Shown one piece after another: positions 52,773 to 60,329 of a stretch of 64,000 nt of DNA. A program made the translations under genes and the position numbers. The DNA is from Flavobacterium sp. Its GTDB lineage: Bacteria > Bacteroidota > Bacteroidia > Flavobacteriales > Flavobacteriaceae. Under the pieces are notes generated by a model, which was not told where the DNA came from, searched no databases, and saw only the letters and a program-made list of their open reading frames with translations. The stretch is taken from positions 227,602-291,601 of the forward strand of contig DNNO01000021.1 in NCBI GenBank assembly GCA_003497625.1, written 5' to 3'. Numbering within the stretch: the first letter of the stretch is position 1; each line of letters starts with the position of its first letter.

Positions 52773-53912
52773 TTATTTGAAAATTCTACTAAAAAGAGAC
52801 TTCACAAACATCATTTTTGGGCATCTCCAAATGACTTGTAAATCTTCCCAAATTGAAGTTTCTTCATCTAAAAATTTAAAAATCACAGTCGAATTTCCAC
52901 TTTTAAACATCGAAGAAAATATCTTAGAACCTAATTCGTTTTTTGAACTCAAAATATCCAACAACAACAAATCATAGAACCAAAATTTATCTTTCTTATG
53001 AAACTTAGTGAAATCGGATTCTGATTTTAGAAATTGAACTAATGCTTTTGATTTTTTGGAAGCATTTTTAAAAGTATACCCTGTACTCGCTTTTGTCCAA
53101 CCGCCAGCCGAACCAATATTAATGATGTTCTTAGTATTGTGTTTCCAAAAAGGGTAACACGTCATTGGAATATTGCCTTGTTCTTTTTCGATGATTTCGT
53201 ATTCTATTATTCCTAGATTTTCAATGTATTTCAGAATTTCAGATTCATATTCCTCTTTTGAAAGTAAATCTTTTGAAAACAACGTATATTCTAACAACGC
53301 TTCAGTTGAAGATGTTGGTAAAACATACATAAAACGCGTATTGCCTTTTTGTTCCACCGAAAAATCCATGAAAGTGGCACAATTTGGAGTAAAAACAGCT
53401 TCTTTACTTTTGATAAACCAACCGATAAAATGTTGTTGAATTAAAGGAAATTTGGTTTGCGCTTTTACAACTTCTGGATTGTAAATGGAGTTAAAAATTT
53501 TGTTACAAGTGAAAGTTTCTTGTTCCGTTTTTACAACACAATGATTACCTAATTCGGTAAAATCAACTATTTTTTGATTTAGAAAATGGATGTTTTTGTG
53601 TTCGGAAATCTTCTTGAAAATCAATTCATAAAAATCCAAACCATTTATTTTTTTGTATTGATAAGGCGTTAGTTCTAAAACCCGATTAAATTTTTCATTC
53701 GCAAAAACAGCTTGATTCCATTTTTTTGAGACGATTTCATCAAATAAATTATTTTCATCCCAAAAACACCAAGTTCTATCGTTTACTTTTTTAGTATTCT
53801 GATCAATTAACAAAATGGATTTATCTTCAAATTTTCCAGATAGAAGTATTTCATAAACCGTCATCAAAGCCGATAATCCTGAACCTGTGAAAATGTAATG
53901 ATAATGTTGCAT
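52773..53912 (-). CDS. crtY: Lycopene cyclase family protein
   Basis: This FAD-dependent enzyme forms beta rings on lycopene in carotenoid synthesis. The N-terminal dinucleotide-binding stretch is YIFTGSGLSALMT (about 6-18), followed by LLIDQNTKKVNDRTWCFWD, the lycopene-cyclase form. A later GSAGGWTKASTGYTF (about 267-281) is also typical of the family. The 379 aa are full length. The ATG overlaps the stop of the TonB receptor gene by one base, and no other carotenoid gene is near, so the pairing is odd. Confidence 0.9.
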   Translation of the reverse strand: MQHYHYIFTGSGLSALMTVYEILLSGKFEDKSILLIDQNTKKVNDRTWCFWDENNLFDEIVSKKWNQAVFANEKFNRVLELTPYQYKKINGLDFYELIFKKISEHKNIHFLNQKIVDFTELGNHCVVKTEQETFTCNKIFNSIYNPEVVKAQTKFPLIQQHFIGWFIKSKEAVFTPNCATFMDFSVEQKGNTRFMYVLPTSSTEALLEYTLFSKDLLSKEEYESEILKYIENLGIIEYEIIEKEQGNIPMTCYPFWKHNTKNIINIGSAGGWTKASTGYTFKNASKKSKALVQFLKSESDFTKFHKKDKFWFYDLLLLDILSSKNELGSKIFSSMFKSGNSTVIFKFLDEETSIWEDLQVIWRCPKMMFVKSLFSRIFK

Positions 53913-56107
53913 TAATAAATTGTATATCGAATTCCTAAAAAACCTCTAATTCCTTGGTTGGGTGCATACACATAAGTTGCGTCAAAATTTTCGCCAAAAG
54001 GATCTTCAGCTCCAGCTATTAAATATGGAGTTCCTTTGTTTGGCGTCCAATTCAAAATATTTTTCACACCACCATAAAGTTCAAAACTACGAAATTTTTT
54101 ATAAGTAAACTGAATGTTCTGTAAACTCCAAATAGGAGAAAATCCCGGTCTTGGGTCTAAATCACCCAAAATTGGCAATCGCATCGGTCCATATAAATTT
54201 CCGGTGTAATCAATGGATAAAAACCATTTTGGAATATCGTACGTTATTGCCCAATTGGCGCTGTATTTTTCCGTTAAAACAGGTGTTGAACTTACTCCAT
54301 TTTGAACATTTTTCGGTTCCATAATCGTAAAACCAACAATTGCTTTTAATCCGAAAGGTGTAACTAAATCGATATTACCACTTATTCCTAACGTTTGTGC
54401 GTAGCCGTTTAAGTTGGAATAAATAATTTGGTCGGGGTTTGTGTCGTAATCTGGAATAATTTGGTTGTTAAAATACGTGTACCAAGCCGAAGTTTCAAAT
54501 CCTAAAAAAGTGCCGTTTTCAAATCTAATTTTCTTCAAATAATTAAAATTGATGTTGTACGAAGTTTCAGGTTTTAAATCTTCTGTAATTACAACGTCTC
54601 TCGAACCCGTTAAAGCTGCGTGTTCTTCGGTAAATAAATTTACGATTCGAAATCCAGTTCCGGCATTAATTCGGAACACATCGTTTTGTGTTGGATTCCA
54701 TTTGTAGGCAATTCTCGGTGTGAAAATATTCCCGTGATTGTTGTTGTAATCGTATCGCGCACCTAATAAAACATGATGTTTTTCAGCCAATTTTATTTCG
54801 TCTTGAAGAAAAACGCTGTAGATTTTTGTTTGTTCTGCGGTAGTTGTAGCAGTTGTATTGTCGTCATAATATTGATAACGAAAAGCCGCTCCCAATAACA
54901 AATTGTGATTTTCTAACTTTTTATCCCAAGTATATTGTCCGAAAGCAATTTTTTGATTCGCTAAGTAAATCGTATTTCCATAGACCGAATTTTGGTCATG
55001 AGCGGTCACTGAAAACGACAAATACATATCTTCTGTTGTTGGTAATTGATATTTACTCAAAAGTTCCACACGTTTTGTGTAAATGCTTTCGCCATATACT
55101 TCCGAACCACCACGATGCGATTTGTTCCATTGCATTTCGCCACCCCAACGGTCTTCGTAAAATAATCTTCCTGCGATGGTGAATTCTTTATTGTTTTTTC
55201 GCTCAAAATTCCACTTGTTGAATATGGAAATTCGTTCTTGTAAGGTTACATCAGTAAAATTATCGTTGTTATTATCAATAGGTTGGTTGTAATTGTAATA
55301 ATTGATGCCTACTAAAGTTGTTGCTTTTTTTCCAACAGCACTTTTCCAACCCAAATCAACGTTATTTTCTAACCAAGAAGTCGAAAAAATATCGGCAGAA
55401 AATAATGGAGCAGTTGTTGGTTTTTTGGTAATGATATTTATTAAACCACCAACCGCTTCACTTCCATACAAACTTGATGCTGGACCTTTTACGACTTCAA
55501 CTCTGTCAATTAGCGAATTTGGAATTCCTGATAAACCATAAACGGTTGAAAGTGCACTTACAATTGGCATTCCGTCAATCGTAACCATGGTGTATGGACC
55601 TTCTAATCCGTTGATATGAATGTCGCCAGTGTTGCAAATGTTGCAATTCAATTGAGGTCGAACGCCGTTTACATTTTGCAAGGCTTCAAAAATATTGGAG
55701 GTTGGGTTTTTCTTTAAAAAAGCAGTGGTGTACACTTCAACCGGAACTGGCGTTTCCATTCTTGAAACGGGTTTTAATGTTCCAGAAATTACTACATCGT
55801 CTAATGTGTTTGAATCTTCTTGTAAGGTGAAATTGATTGTTAAATCAGAATTGTTTTCAAGTGTAATTTTTTTCTTTTCGGGTTTAAACCCAATGTATGA
55901 AGCGGTAATTGTATAAGAACCGTTAGGAATATTTCCGAATTTATATAAACCATTTTCATTGGTTTCAACTCCTTTATTTAGTTCTTTAATATAAATATTA
56001 GCATAAGCTAAAATTTCATTATTAGCGGTCACTTTCCCTTTTATGGTGTTTTGTGAAAAGGTAAAAAGCGAAAAAAATAGAGTTGTATAAATAAATATTT
56101 TAGACAT
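53912..56107 (-). CDS. TonB-dependent outer membrane receptor, metal-type
   Basis: I start at ATG 56107 (731 aa, signal peptide ending FTFSQ); an in-frame TTG lies seven codons upstream. A carboxypeptidase-regulatory-like domain (about 20-100) precedes the plug, which contains LNCNICNTGDIHINGLEG, an unusual CxxC pair that might bind metal. The barrel ends in GIRYTIY with a terminal aromatic residue. The receptor diverges from a DtxR-family regulator with a ZIP transporter, so an iron, zinc or manganese complex is the likely substrate. Its stop overlaps the lycopene cyclase start by one base. Confidence 0.9.
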   Translation of the reverse strand: MSKIFIYTTLFFSLFTFSQNTIKGKVTANNEILAYANIYIKELNKGVETNENGLYKFGNIPNGSYTITASYIGFKPEKKKITLENNSDLTINFTLQEDSNTLDDVVISGTLKPVSRMETPVPVEVYTTAFLKKNPTSNIFEALQNVNGVRPQLNCNICNTGDIHINGLEGPYTMVTIDGMPIVSALSTVYGLSGIPNSLIDRVEVVKGPASSLYGSEAVGGLINIITKKPTTAPLFSADIFSTSWLENNVDLGWKSAVGKKATTLVGINYYNYNQPIDNNNDNFTDVTLQERISIFNKWNFERKNNKEFTIAGRLFYEDRWGGEMQWNKSHRGGSEVYGESIYTKRVELLSKYQLPTTEDMYLSFSVTAHDQNSVYGNTIYLANQKIAFGQYTWDKKLENHNLLLGAAFRYQYYDDNTTATTTAEQTKIYSVFLQDEIKLAEKHHVLLGARYDYNNNHGNIFTPRIAYKWNPTQNDVFRINAGTGFRIVNLFTEEHAALTGSRDVVITEDLKPETSYNINFNYLKKIRFENGTFLGFETSAWYTYFNNQIIPDYDTNPDQIIYSNLNGYAQTLGISGNIDLVTPFGLKAIVGFTIMEPKNVQNGVSSTPVLTEKYSANWAITYDIPKWFLSIDYTGNLYGPMRLPILGDLDPRPGFSPIWSLQNIQFTYKKFRSFELYGGVKNILNWTPNKGTPYLIAGAEDPFGENFDATYVYAPNQGIRGFLGIRYTIY

Positions 56108-56119
56108 TATAAAATTAAA

Positions 56120-56135
56120 TTTAGACAAAACTAAA
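56120..56135. promoter_or_regulatory. Candidate DtxR-type operator at the TonB receptor promoter
   Basis: TTTAG-ACAAAA-CTAAA is an inverted repeat of 5-base arms with a 6-base spacer. It covers the -7 box TAGTTTTG of the receptor gene. Related sites lie at the feoA (62673) and FecA-like (60134) promoters. Confidence 0.45.
56126..56133 (-). promoter_or_regulatory. -7 box of the TonB receptor operon
   Basis: On the minus strand this reads TAGTTTTG, matching TAnnTTTG, 19 bases before the ATG. A second copy of the same octamer lies at 56149-56156. Confidence 0.45.
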
Positions 56136-56167
56136 AATAAAACATTTACAAAACTAAAAAAACTTTA

Positions 56168-56175
56168 TATATTTG
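56168..56175 (+). promoter_or_regulatory. -7 box before the DtxR-family regulator
   Basis: TATATTTG matches TAnnTTTG, 17 bases before the ATG at 56192. No clear -33. Confidence 0.45.
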
Positions 56176-56191
56176 TCAAAATGAATTGTTT

Positions 56192-56839
56192 ATGACCATT
56201 TCTGAAGAAAATTATATTAAAGTTATTTATCATTTGTCGTTGGTTTCTCCAAAAGGCGTCAACACGAACGCTATTGCTGGAATGTTAGATACCAAAGCGT
56301 CATCGGTTACCGATATGATGAAAAAACTTTCGGATAAAGATTTGGTGAGTTATCAGAAATATCAAGGCGTTACCTTAACTGAAAAAGGTTTTCATTCCGC
56401 AAAAATGATTGTGAGAAAACACCGTTTATGGGAAGTTTTTTTAGTCGATAAATTAGGTTTTTCTTGGGATGAAGTACACGAAATTGCTGAAGAATTAGAA
56501 CATATCAAATCTGAACAATTGATAAATAAATTAGATGCTTTCTTAGGTTTTCCTGTCGCTGATCCACATGGCGATCCTATTCCTGATGCAAAAGGTGTGA
56601 TTAAAAAAATTGAGAAACAGCTTTTATCTGAAGTTGAAATTCATGCTTCGTTTCATTGTGTTGGTGTAAAAGATTCGTCTACCGATTTTTTAAAATATTT
56701 AGACAAACAAAAAATAGCTTTAGGTTCAGTTGTTAAAGTAATCGACAAAGAAGATTTTGATGATACGTTAACGGTTGAAATTGATGGAAAACGCTTAACG
56801 ATTTCGAATAAAATTGCTAATAATTTATACGTACAATAA
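56192..56839 (+). CDS. DtxR/MntR-family metal-dependent repressor
   Basis: I start at ATG 56192 (215 aa); the in-frame TTG two codons before is unlikely. An N-terminal winged helix (about 1-60) is followed by the metal-binding dimerisation region, with EVHEIAEELEHIKSEQL (about 96-112) carrying His and Glu ligands. A C-terminal SH3-like FeoA domain (about 140-215) is present, so this is the long form. It is transcribed with the ZIP transporter (2-base gap) and divergent from a TonB receptor, and is the likely regulator of the local metal genes. Confidence 0.92.
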   Translation: MTISEENYIKVIYHLSLVSPKGVNTNAIAGMLDTKASSVTDMMKKLSDKDLVSYQKYQGVTLTEKGFHSAKMIVRKHRLWEVFLVDKLGFSWDEVHEIAEELEHIKSEQLINKLDAFLGFPVADPHGDPIPDAKGVIKKIEKQLLSEVEIHASFHCVGVKDSSTDFLKYLDKQKIALGSVVKVIDKEDFDDTLTVEIDGKRLTISNKIANNLYVQ

Positions 56840-56841
56840 TT

Positions 56842-57660
56842 ATGTTTGATTCAATTATTCATTTTTTTGAAAGTATTGACCCGATTCTGGCTGCTTTTTT
56901 AGCGACCACATTTACGTGGGGATTAACAGCATTCGGTGCTTCGTTTGTGTTCTTTTTTAAAACTATGAATCGAGTAGTTTTAGATGGAATGCTTGGTTTT
57001 ACAGGTGGTGTAATGGTTGCGGCAAGTTTTTGGAGTTTACTGGCACCAGCCATCGAAATGAGTGAAGGTGATGGTTTTATAAAAGTAATTCCAGCTGCAG
57101 TTGGATTTTTATTAGGTGCTGTTTTTATTTTCGGATTGGATAAAGTGTTGCCTCACATGCACATTAATTTTAAAGAAACCGAAGGAATAAAATCGCCTTG
57201 GCAACGTACTACTTTGTTAGTTTTAGCCATTACCTTGCACAATATTCCTGAAGGATTAGCGGTTGGTGTTTTGTTTGGTGGTGTTGCAGCGGGAATTCCA
57301 GAAGCTTCAATTGCAGGCGCCGTTACTTTGGCGATTGGAATTGGAATTCAAAATTTTCCTGAAGGAATTGCCGTTTCTATGCCGTTACGAAGAATGGGAA
57401 TGAGTAGAAGAAAAAGTTTCATGTACGGACAATCGTCTGCCATTGTAGAACCTATTTTTGGAGTAATTGGTGCTGTTGCGGTTACTTTTTTTACCCCAAT
57501 TTTACCTTACGCATTAGCTTTTGCTGCTGGAGCGATGATTTTTGTTGTCGTTGAAGAAGTAATTCCAGAAACCCAACAAGATAAAAATACCGATATTGCT
57601 ACTTTAGGTTTTATCGGCGGATTTATTGTAATGATGGTTTTAGATGTAGCTTTAGGTTAA
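56842..57660 (+). CDS. ZIP-family metal transporter
   Basis: This membrane transporter imports Zn2+, Fe2+ or Mn2+. The metal-binding pair HNIPEGLAVG (about 133-142) and NFPEGIAVSMP (about 171-181) are in the fourth and fifth membrane segments, as in ZupT. Eight membrane segments are expected in 272 aa. It follows the regulator gene after 2 bases. Its 3' end overlaps by 4 bases the convergent gene for a 42-residue Cys-rich protein. Confidence 0.92.
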   Translation: MFDSIIHFFESIDPILAAFLATTFTWGLTAFGASFVFFFKTMNRVVLDGMLGFTGGVMVAASFWSLLAPAIEMSEGDGFIKVIPAAVGFLLGAVFIFGLDKVLPHMHINFKETEGIKSPWQRTTLLVLAITLHNIPEGLAVGVLFGGVAAGIPEASIAGAVTLAIGIGIQNFPEGIAVSMPLRRMGMSRRKSFMYGQSSAIVEPIFGVIGAVAVTFFTPILPYALAFAAGAMIFVVVEEVIPETQQDKNTDIATLGFIGGFIVMMVLDVALG

Positions 57661-57785
57661 TGACAAGCACAATCGTCTCCACAAGGCTTTGATTTCTTTG
57701 GACGTTTTTTCCAAAAGAATTTCTTTACCAAAAAACCTACGGCTATGGCTAAAGAAAGGTAAACTAAGATTTGTTGTATATCCAT
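57657..57785 (-). CDS. FeoB-associated Cys-rich membrane protein
   Basis: This 42-residue protein has one membrane segment (about 4-22, ILVYLSLAIAVGFLV) followed by a basic stretch KKFFWKKRPKKSKP and a cysteine cluster CGDDCAC at the end. This is the FeoB-associated Cys-rich membrane protein pattern (often near feoAB). feoA-feoB lie 2.5 kb away on the same strand with a TonB receptor between. The stop overlaps the convergent ZIP gene by 4 bases. It is too short for most gene callers' cut-offs. Confidence 0.85.
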   Translation of the reverse strand: MDIQQILVYLSLAIAVGFLVKKFFWKKRPKKSKPCGDDCACH

Positions 57786-57800
57786 GATGCAAAAATAAGA

Positions 57801-57835
57801 AAAGCAATCTCATTATTATTGAGATTGCTTTTTTA
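57801..57835. terminator. Terminator hairpin between the FecA-like receptor and the small Cys-rich gene
   Basis: AAAGCAATCTCA at 57801-57812 pairs with TGAGATTGCTTT at 57820-57831, with T-rich sequence after it on the plus strand and a less regular run on the minus. It can end ZIP transcripts and the receptor transcript. Confidence 0.7.
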
Positions 57836-57860
57836 TTAACTTAAAACTAACTGAAAATTA

Positions 57861-60086
57861 TTAAAATTGAGCGGCAATTCCGATAGAAGCGCTAAATGGC
57901 ATTCCAGGTCTTAATCCTGCTGGAACTCTTGAAACCAAATACGTAGTATCGAAAAGGTTATTGATGTTTCCAGTTACACTAAAATGTTTGTTGAATTTGT
58001 ATTTTGAACCAAAATCAACAACAATGTTACTTGGTACAGAATTTTCATTAGGAATTGAACCTTGACCAGCAACTGTTCTAAATTCGCCACTATATCTAGC
58101 TCCTAAAATCAATTCAAATTTCGCATGTTCTAAAGCAATCGAAGCGTTAAATTGGTGTTTTGAAATGTATGGAATTTCATCTCCTTTTTCAATAGTTCCC
58201 CAAGCTCCGTCTGAACTTGCAAATTCGTTTACAAACTCTGTATCGGTTAAGGTATATCCAAAAGTAATTGGCAATTTGAATTTACTTTCTTCTTTTAGTA
58301 CTTGATAATTGATTAAGAATTCAATTCCTTTTACATGCGCTTCACCAGCATTGAATTGGTCTAAGGTTCCAGAACCACCACTTGCAGCTAAATCACTTCC
58401 TAAAAGATTTTTGTAATCATTAAAGTACACTACAAACTCGCCACTGAATTTTTTATAATTATAACGTGTTCCAATTTCGTAATTCGTACTGTTTTCTGCA
58501 TCAGTTCCTGGTGTGTTTGTCGGTGGTGCAAATCCTTTATGAACACCTCCAAATAATGACACATAATTATTGAATCTATAATTAGCTCCAATTCCTGGTA
58601 ACCAAACTTTTACATGATTGTCGTTTTCAACTAAGTTTACTCCAGTTCTTGTTACGTCATTTGTACCATAGTTTTTGTTTAACAAATCGATAGTTTCAAA
58701 ACGAATACCTGGTGTAACGGTTAAGTCGTTATATTTTATTTTGTATAAAGCGTGAGCGGCCAAAGCTGAAGCATAAGCAACTCTGTTATCTTGTGTTCCT
58801 GGAGTTCCCGCAGTAGTTAATACCATCGAACCATCAATCATTGCATAACTATCATTCCATTGGAATCTATCTTCGCTGTCTTTGTGATAACGTACACCAA
58901 CCTCTAAATCATGATAAACCTCTCCAGTTAAGAAATGAAAATCTAATTTAGTTTGAACGCCTTGTGCTAAATAACCTCTATTGTTTGCACGAACTCGTAA
59001 TGCATTGTTCGGCGAGTTTTGAGCACCAGTTACATAATCAAAAGCCAATGCATTTGTGGTAGGATCTTCTAAAATCGCATCGATAGCAAAAGTAGTTCCT
59101 CCAAATCTAACATCGTTTAATTTGTACCAATTTCTTGCAAATTTATTACGATAAGCTGTTGTTGTTACACTAAAGTAGTTACTTGTTTTTAAAGTATGAG
59201 TAACCGAAAATTGATTATTTTTTGTAGTAATATTATCTTTTTCAGAACCTGCATAACGCATGAAAGGTGAGTTGTTGAAATCTTCTTCTGTTAAACCTAA
59301 ATACGTTTCGTTAGCATCTTCTTCGGCATACACCATTTTAAAATCTAACGCATTATAAATTTTACTGGTTGGTTTTGATTGCACTCTAAATTTAGCCATT
59401 ACATCTTTTTTATCAAAACCTGTGTTGGCTCCACTTGGCAAATTTTTAAAACCATCGGAATTGTAGTTTAAAAACTGAACAACAGCACCTACCGTTTCAT
59501 TTGCAATTCCTACGTTAGCAACAGTACGACTTGTATTAAAACTTCCGTAATCTGTTAAAAATCCAGCATTAAATTTTGTTGGAATTGGAGCCGAAACAAA
59601 GTTAATGGTTCCTCCCGTAGTAAAAGGGCCGTACTGAATTTGGCTACTTCCTTTTAAGATTTCAACAGCACTCATACGAGCAACCGATGGAAAATAATAA
59701 GCTGCTGGAGCTGAATAAGGAGCAGGAGCAATTAAAACATTGTCTTCCATTAAAGTGATTTTCGCACTTCTATCTGGAGAAGTTCCTCTTAAACTAATAT
59801 TTGGTCTTAACCCAAATCCATCTTCTTCGTAAACATTAACACCAGTAACGGTTCTAAGTACACGATTAATATCAGTATAGTTGAATTTTTGTAAATCTGC
59901 CGCTGAAATGTAAGAAGCCGAACCTGTTTTGTTAGCGGCTTCAAACTTGCTTCCGATGATTTGATTTGCTGAAATAACAACTTCTTTTAAGTTTTTAACA
60001 GAATCTTTTTGTGTTTTGTTTTCTTTTTCTTGAGAAAATACCAAACTTGAAATTAATAGAGTAAATGGGGCAATTATATATTTCAT
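57861..60086 (-). CDS. FecA-like TonB-dependent receptor
   Basis: The signal peptide ends SLVFSQ. The plug domain begins about residue 30 (LKEVVISANQI) and holds SLRGTSPDRSAKITLMEDN, an arrangement seen in Fe3+-dicitrate-type receptors. The barrel ends with a terminal aromatic, ASIGIAAQF. At 741 aa it lacks both the carboxypeptidase-like N-terminal domain of the other receptor and a FecR-signalling extension. The promoter overlaps a large inverted repeat. The position between feoAB and the small Cys-rich gene suggests uptake of ferric iron chelates. Confidence 0.88.
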   Translation of the reverse strand: MKYIIAPFTLLISSLVFSQEKENKTQKDSVKNLKEVVISANQIIGSKFEAANKTGSASYISAADLQKFNYTDINRVLRTVTGVNVYEEDGFGLRPNISLRGTSPDRSAKITLMEDNVLIAPAPYSAPAAYYFPSVARMSAVEILKGSSQIQYGPFTTGGTINFVSAPIPTKFNAGFLTDYGSFNTSRTVANVGIANETVGAVVQFLNYNSDGFKNLPSGANTGFDKKDVMAKFRVQSKPTSKIYNALDFKMVYAEEDANETYLGLTEEDFNNSPFMRYAGSEKDNITTKNNQFSVTHTLKTSNYFSVTTTAYRNKFARNWYKLNDVRFGGTTFAIDAILEDPTTNALAFDYVTGAQNSPNNALRVRANNRGYLAQGVQTKLDFHFLTGEVYHDLEVGVRYHKDSEDRFQWNDSYAMIDGSMVLTTAGTPGTQDNRVAYASALAAHALYKIKYNDLTVTPGIRFETIDLLNKNYGTNDVTRTGVNLVENDNHVKVWLPGIGANYRFNNYVSLFGGVHKGFAPPTNTPGTDAENSTNYEIGTRYNYKKFSGEFVVYFNDYKNLLGSDLAASGGSGTLDQFNAGEAHVKGIEFLINYQVLKEESKFKLPITFGYTLTDTEFVNEFASSDGAWGTIEKGDEIPYISKHQFNASIALEHAKFELILGARYSGEFRTVAGQGSIPNENSVPSNIVVDFGSKYKFNKHFSVTGNINNLFDTTYLVSRVPAGLRPGMPFSASIGIAAQF

Positions 60087-60111
60087 CTTTATTTAGATTA
60101 ATTCTACGGAG

Positions 60112-60143
60112 CAAAAATAATCACTAAAGTTTATTTAGACAAA
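60112..60143 (-). promoter_or_regulatory. Promoter of the FecA-like receptor gene
   Basis: On the minus strand TTTG (60143-60140), a 20-base spacer and TATTTTTG (60119-60112) match both consensus elements. The ATG is 25 bases further. Confidence 0.55.
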
Positions 60144-60158
60144 TTATAAATAAACTTT
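60126..60158. promoter_or_regulatory. 12-bp inverted repeat covering the receptor -33 element
   Basis: AAAGTTTATTTA at 60126-60137 is the exact complement of TAAATAAACTTT at 60147-60158, with a 9-base spacer containing the promoter -33 TTTG. It includes TTTAGACAAA (60134-60143), which also occurs at the other TonB receptor promoter (56120-56129). It is a candidate iron-responsive operator. Confidence 0.5.
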
Positions 60159-60329
60159 TTTAAAACCAATTTACGATTTATAAATAATAAGATGTTTTAA
60201 GTTTTAATTTTAAATATTCGTATAATTAAATCTAAAATGTTGAAGTTTTAATTATTGAAATAACGTTTAATTGATTAAAATTTAGTAAAAGTGGTTCAGA
60301 ATTAGGATTTCATTACCTCTTTAAGCAAA

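Noticed and set aside
60159..60329. Riboswitch or small gene between the FecA-like receptor and feoB
   Set aside because: The stretch is AT-rich with no conserved riboswitch core, no credible open frame and no strong hairpin.
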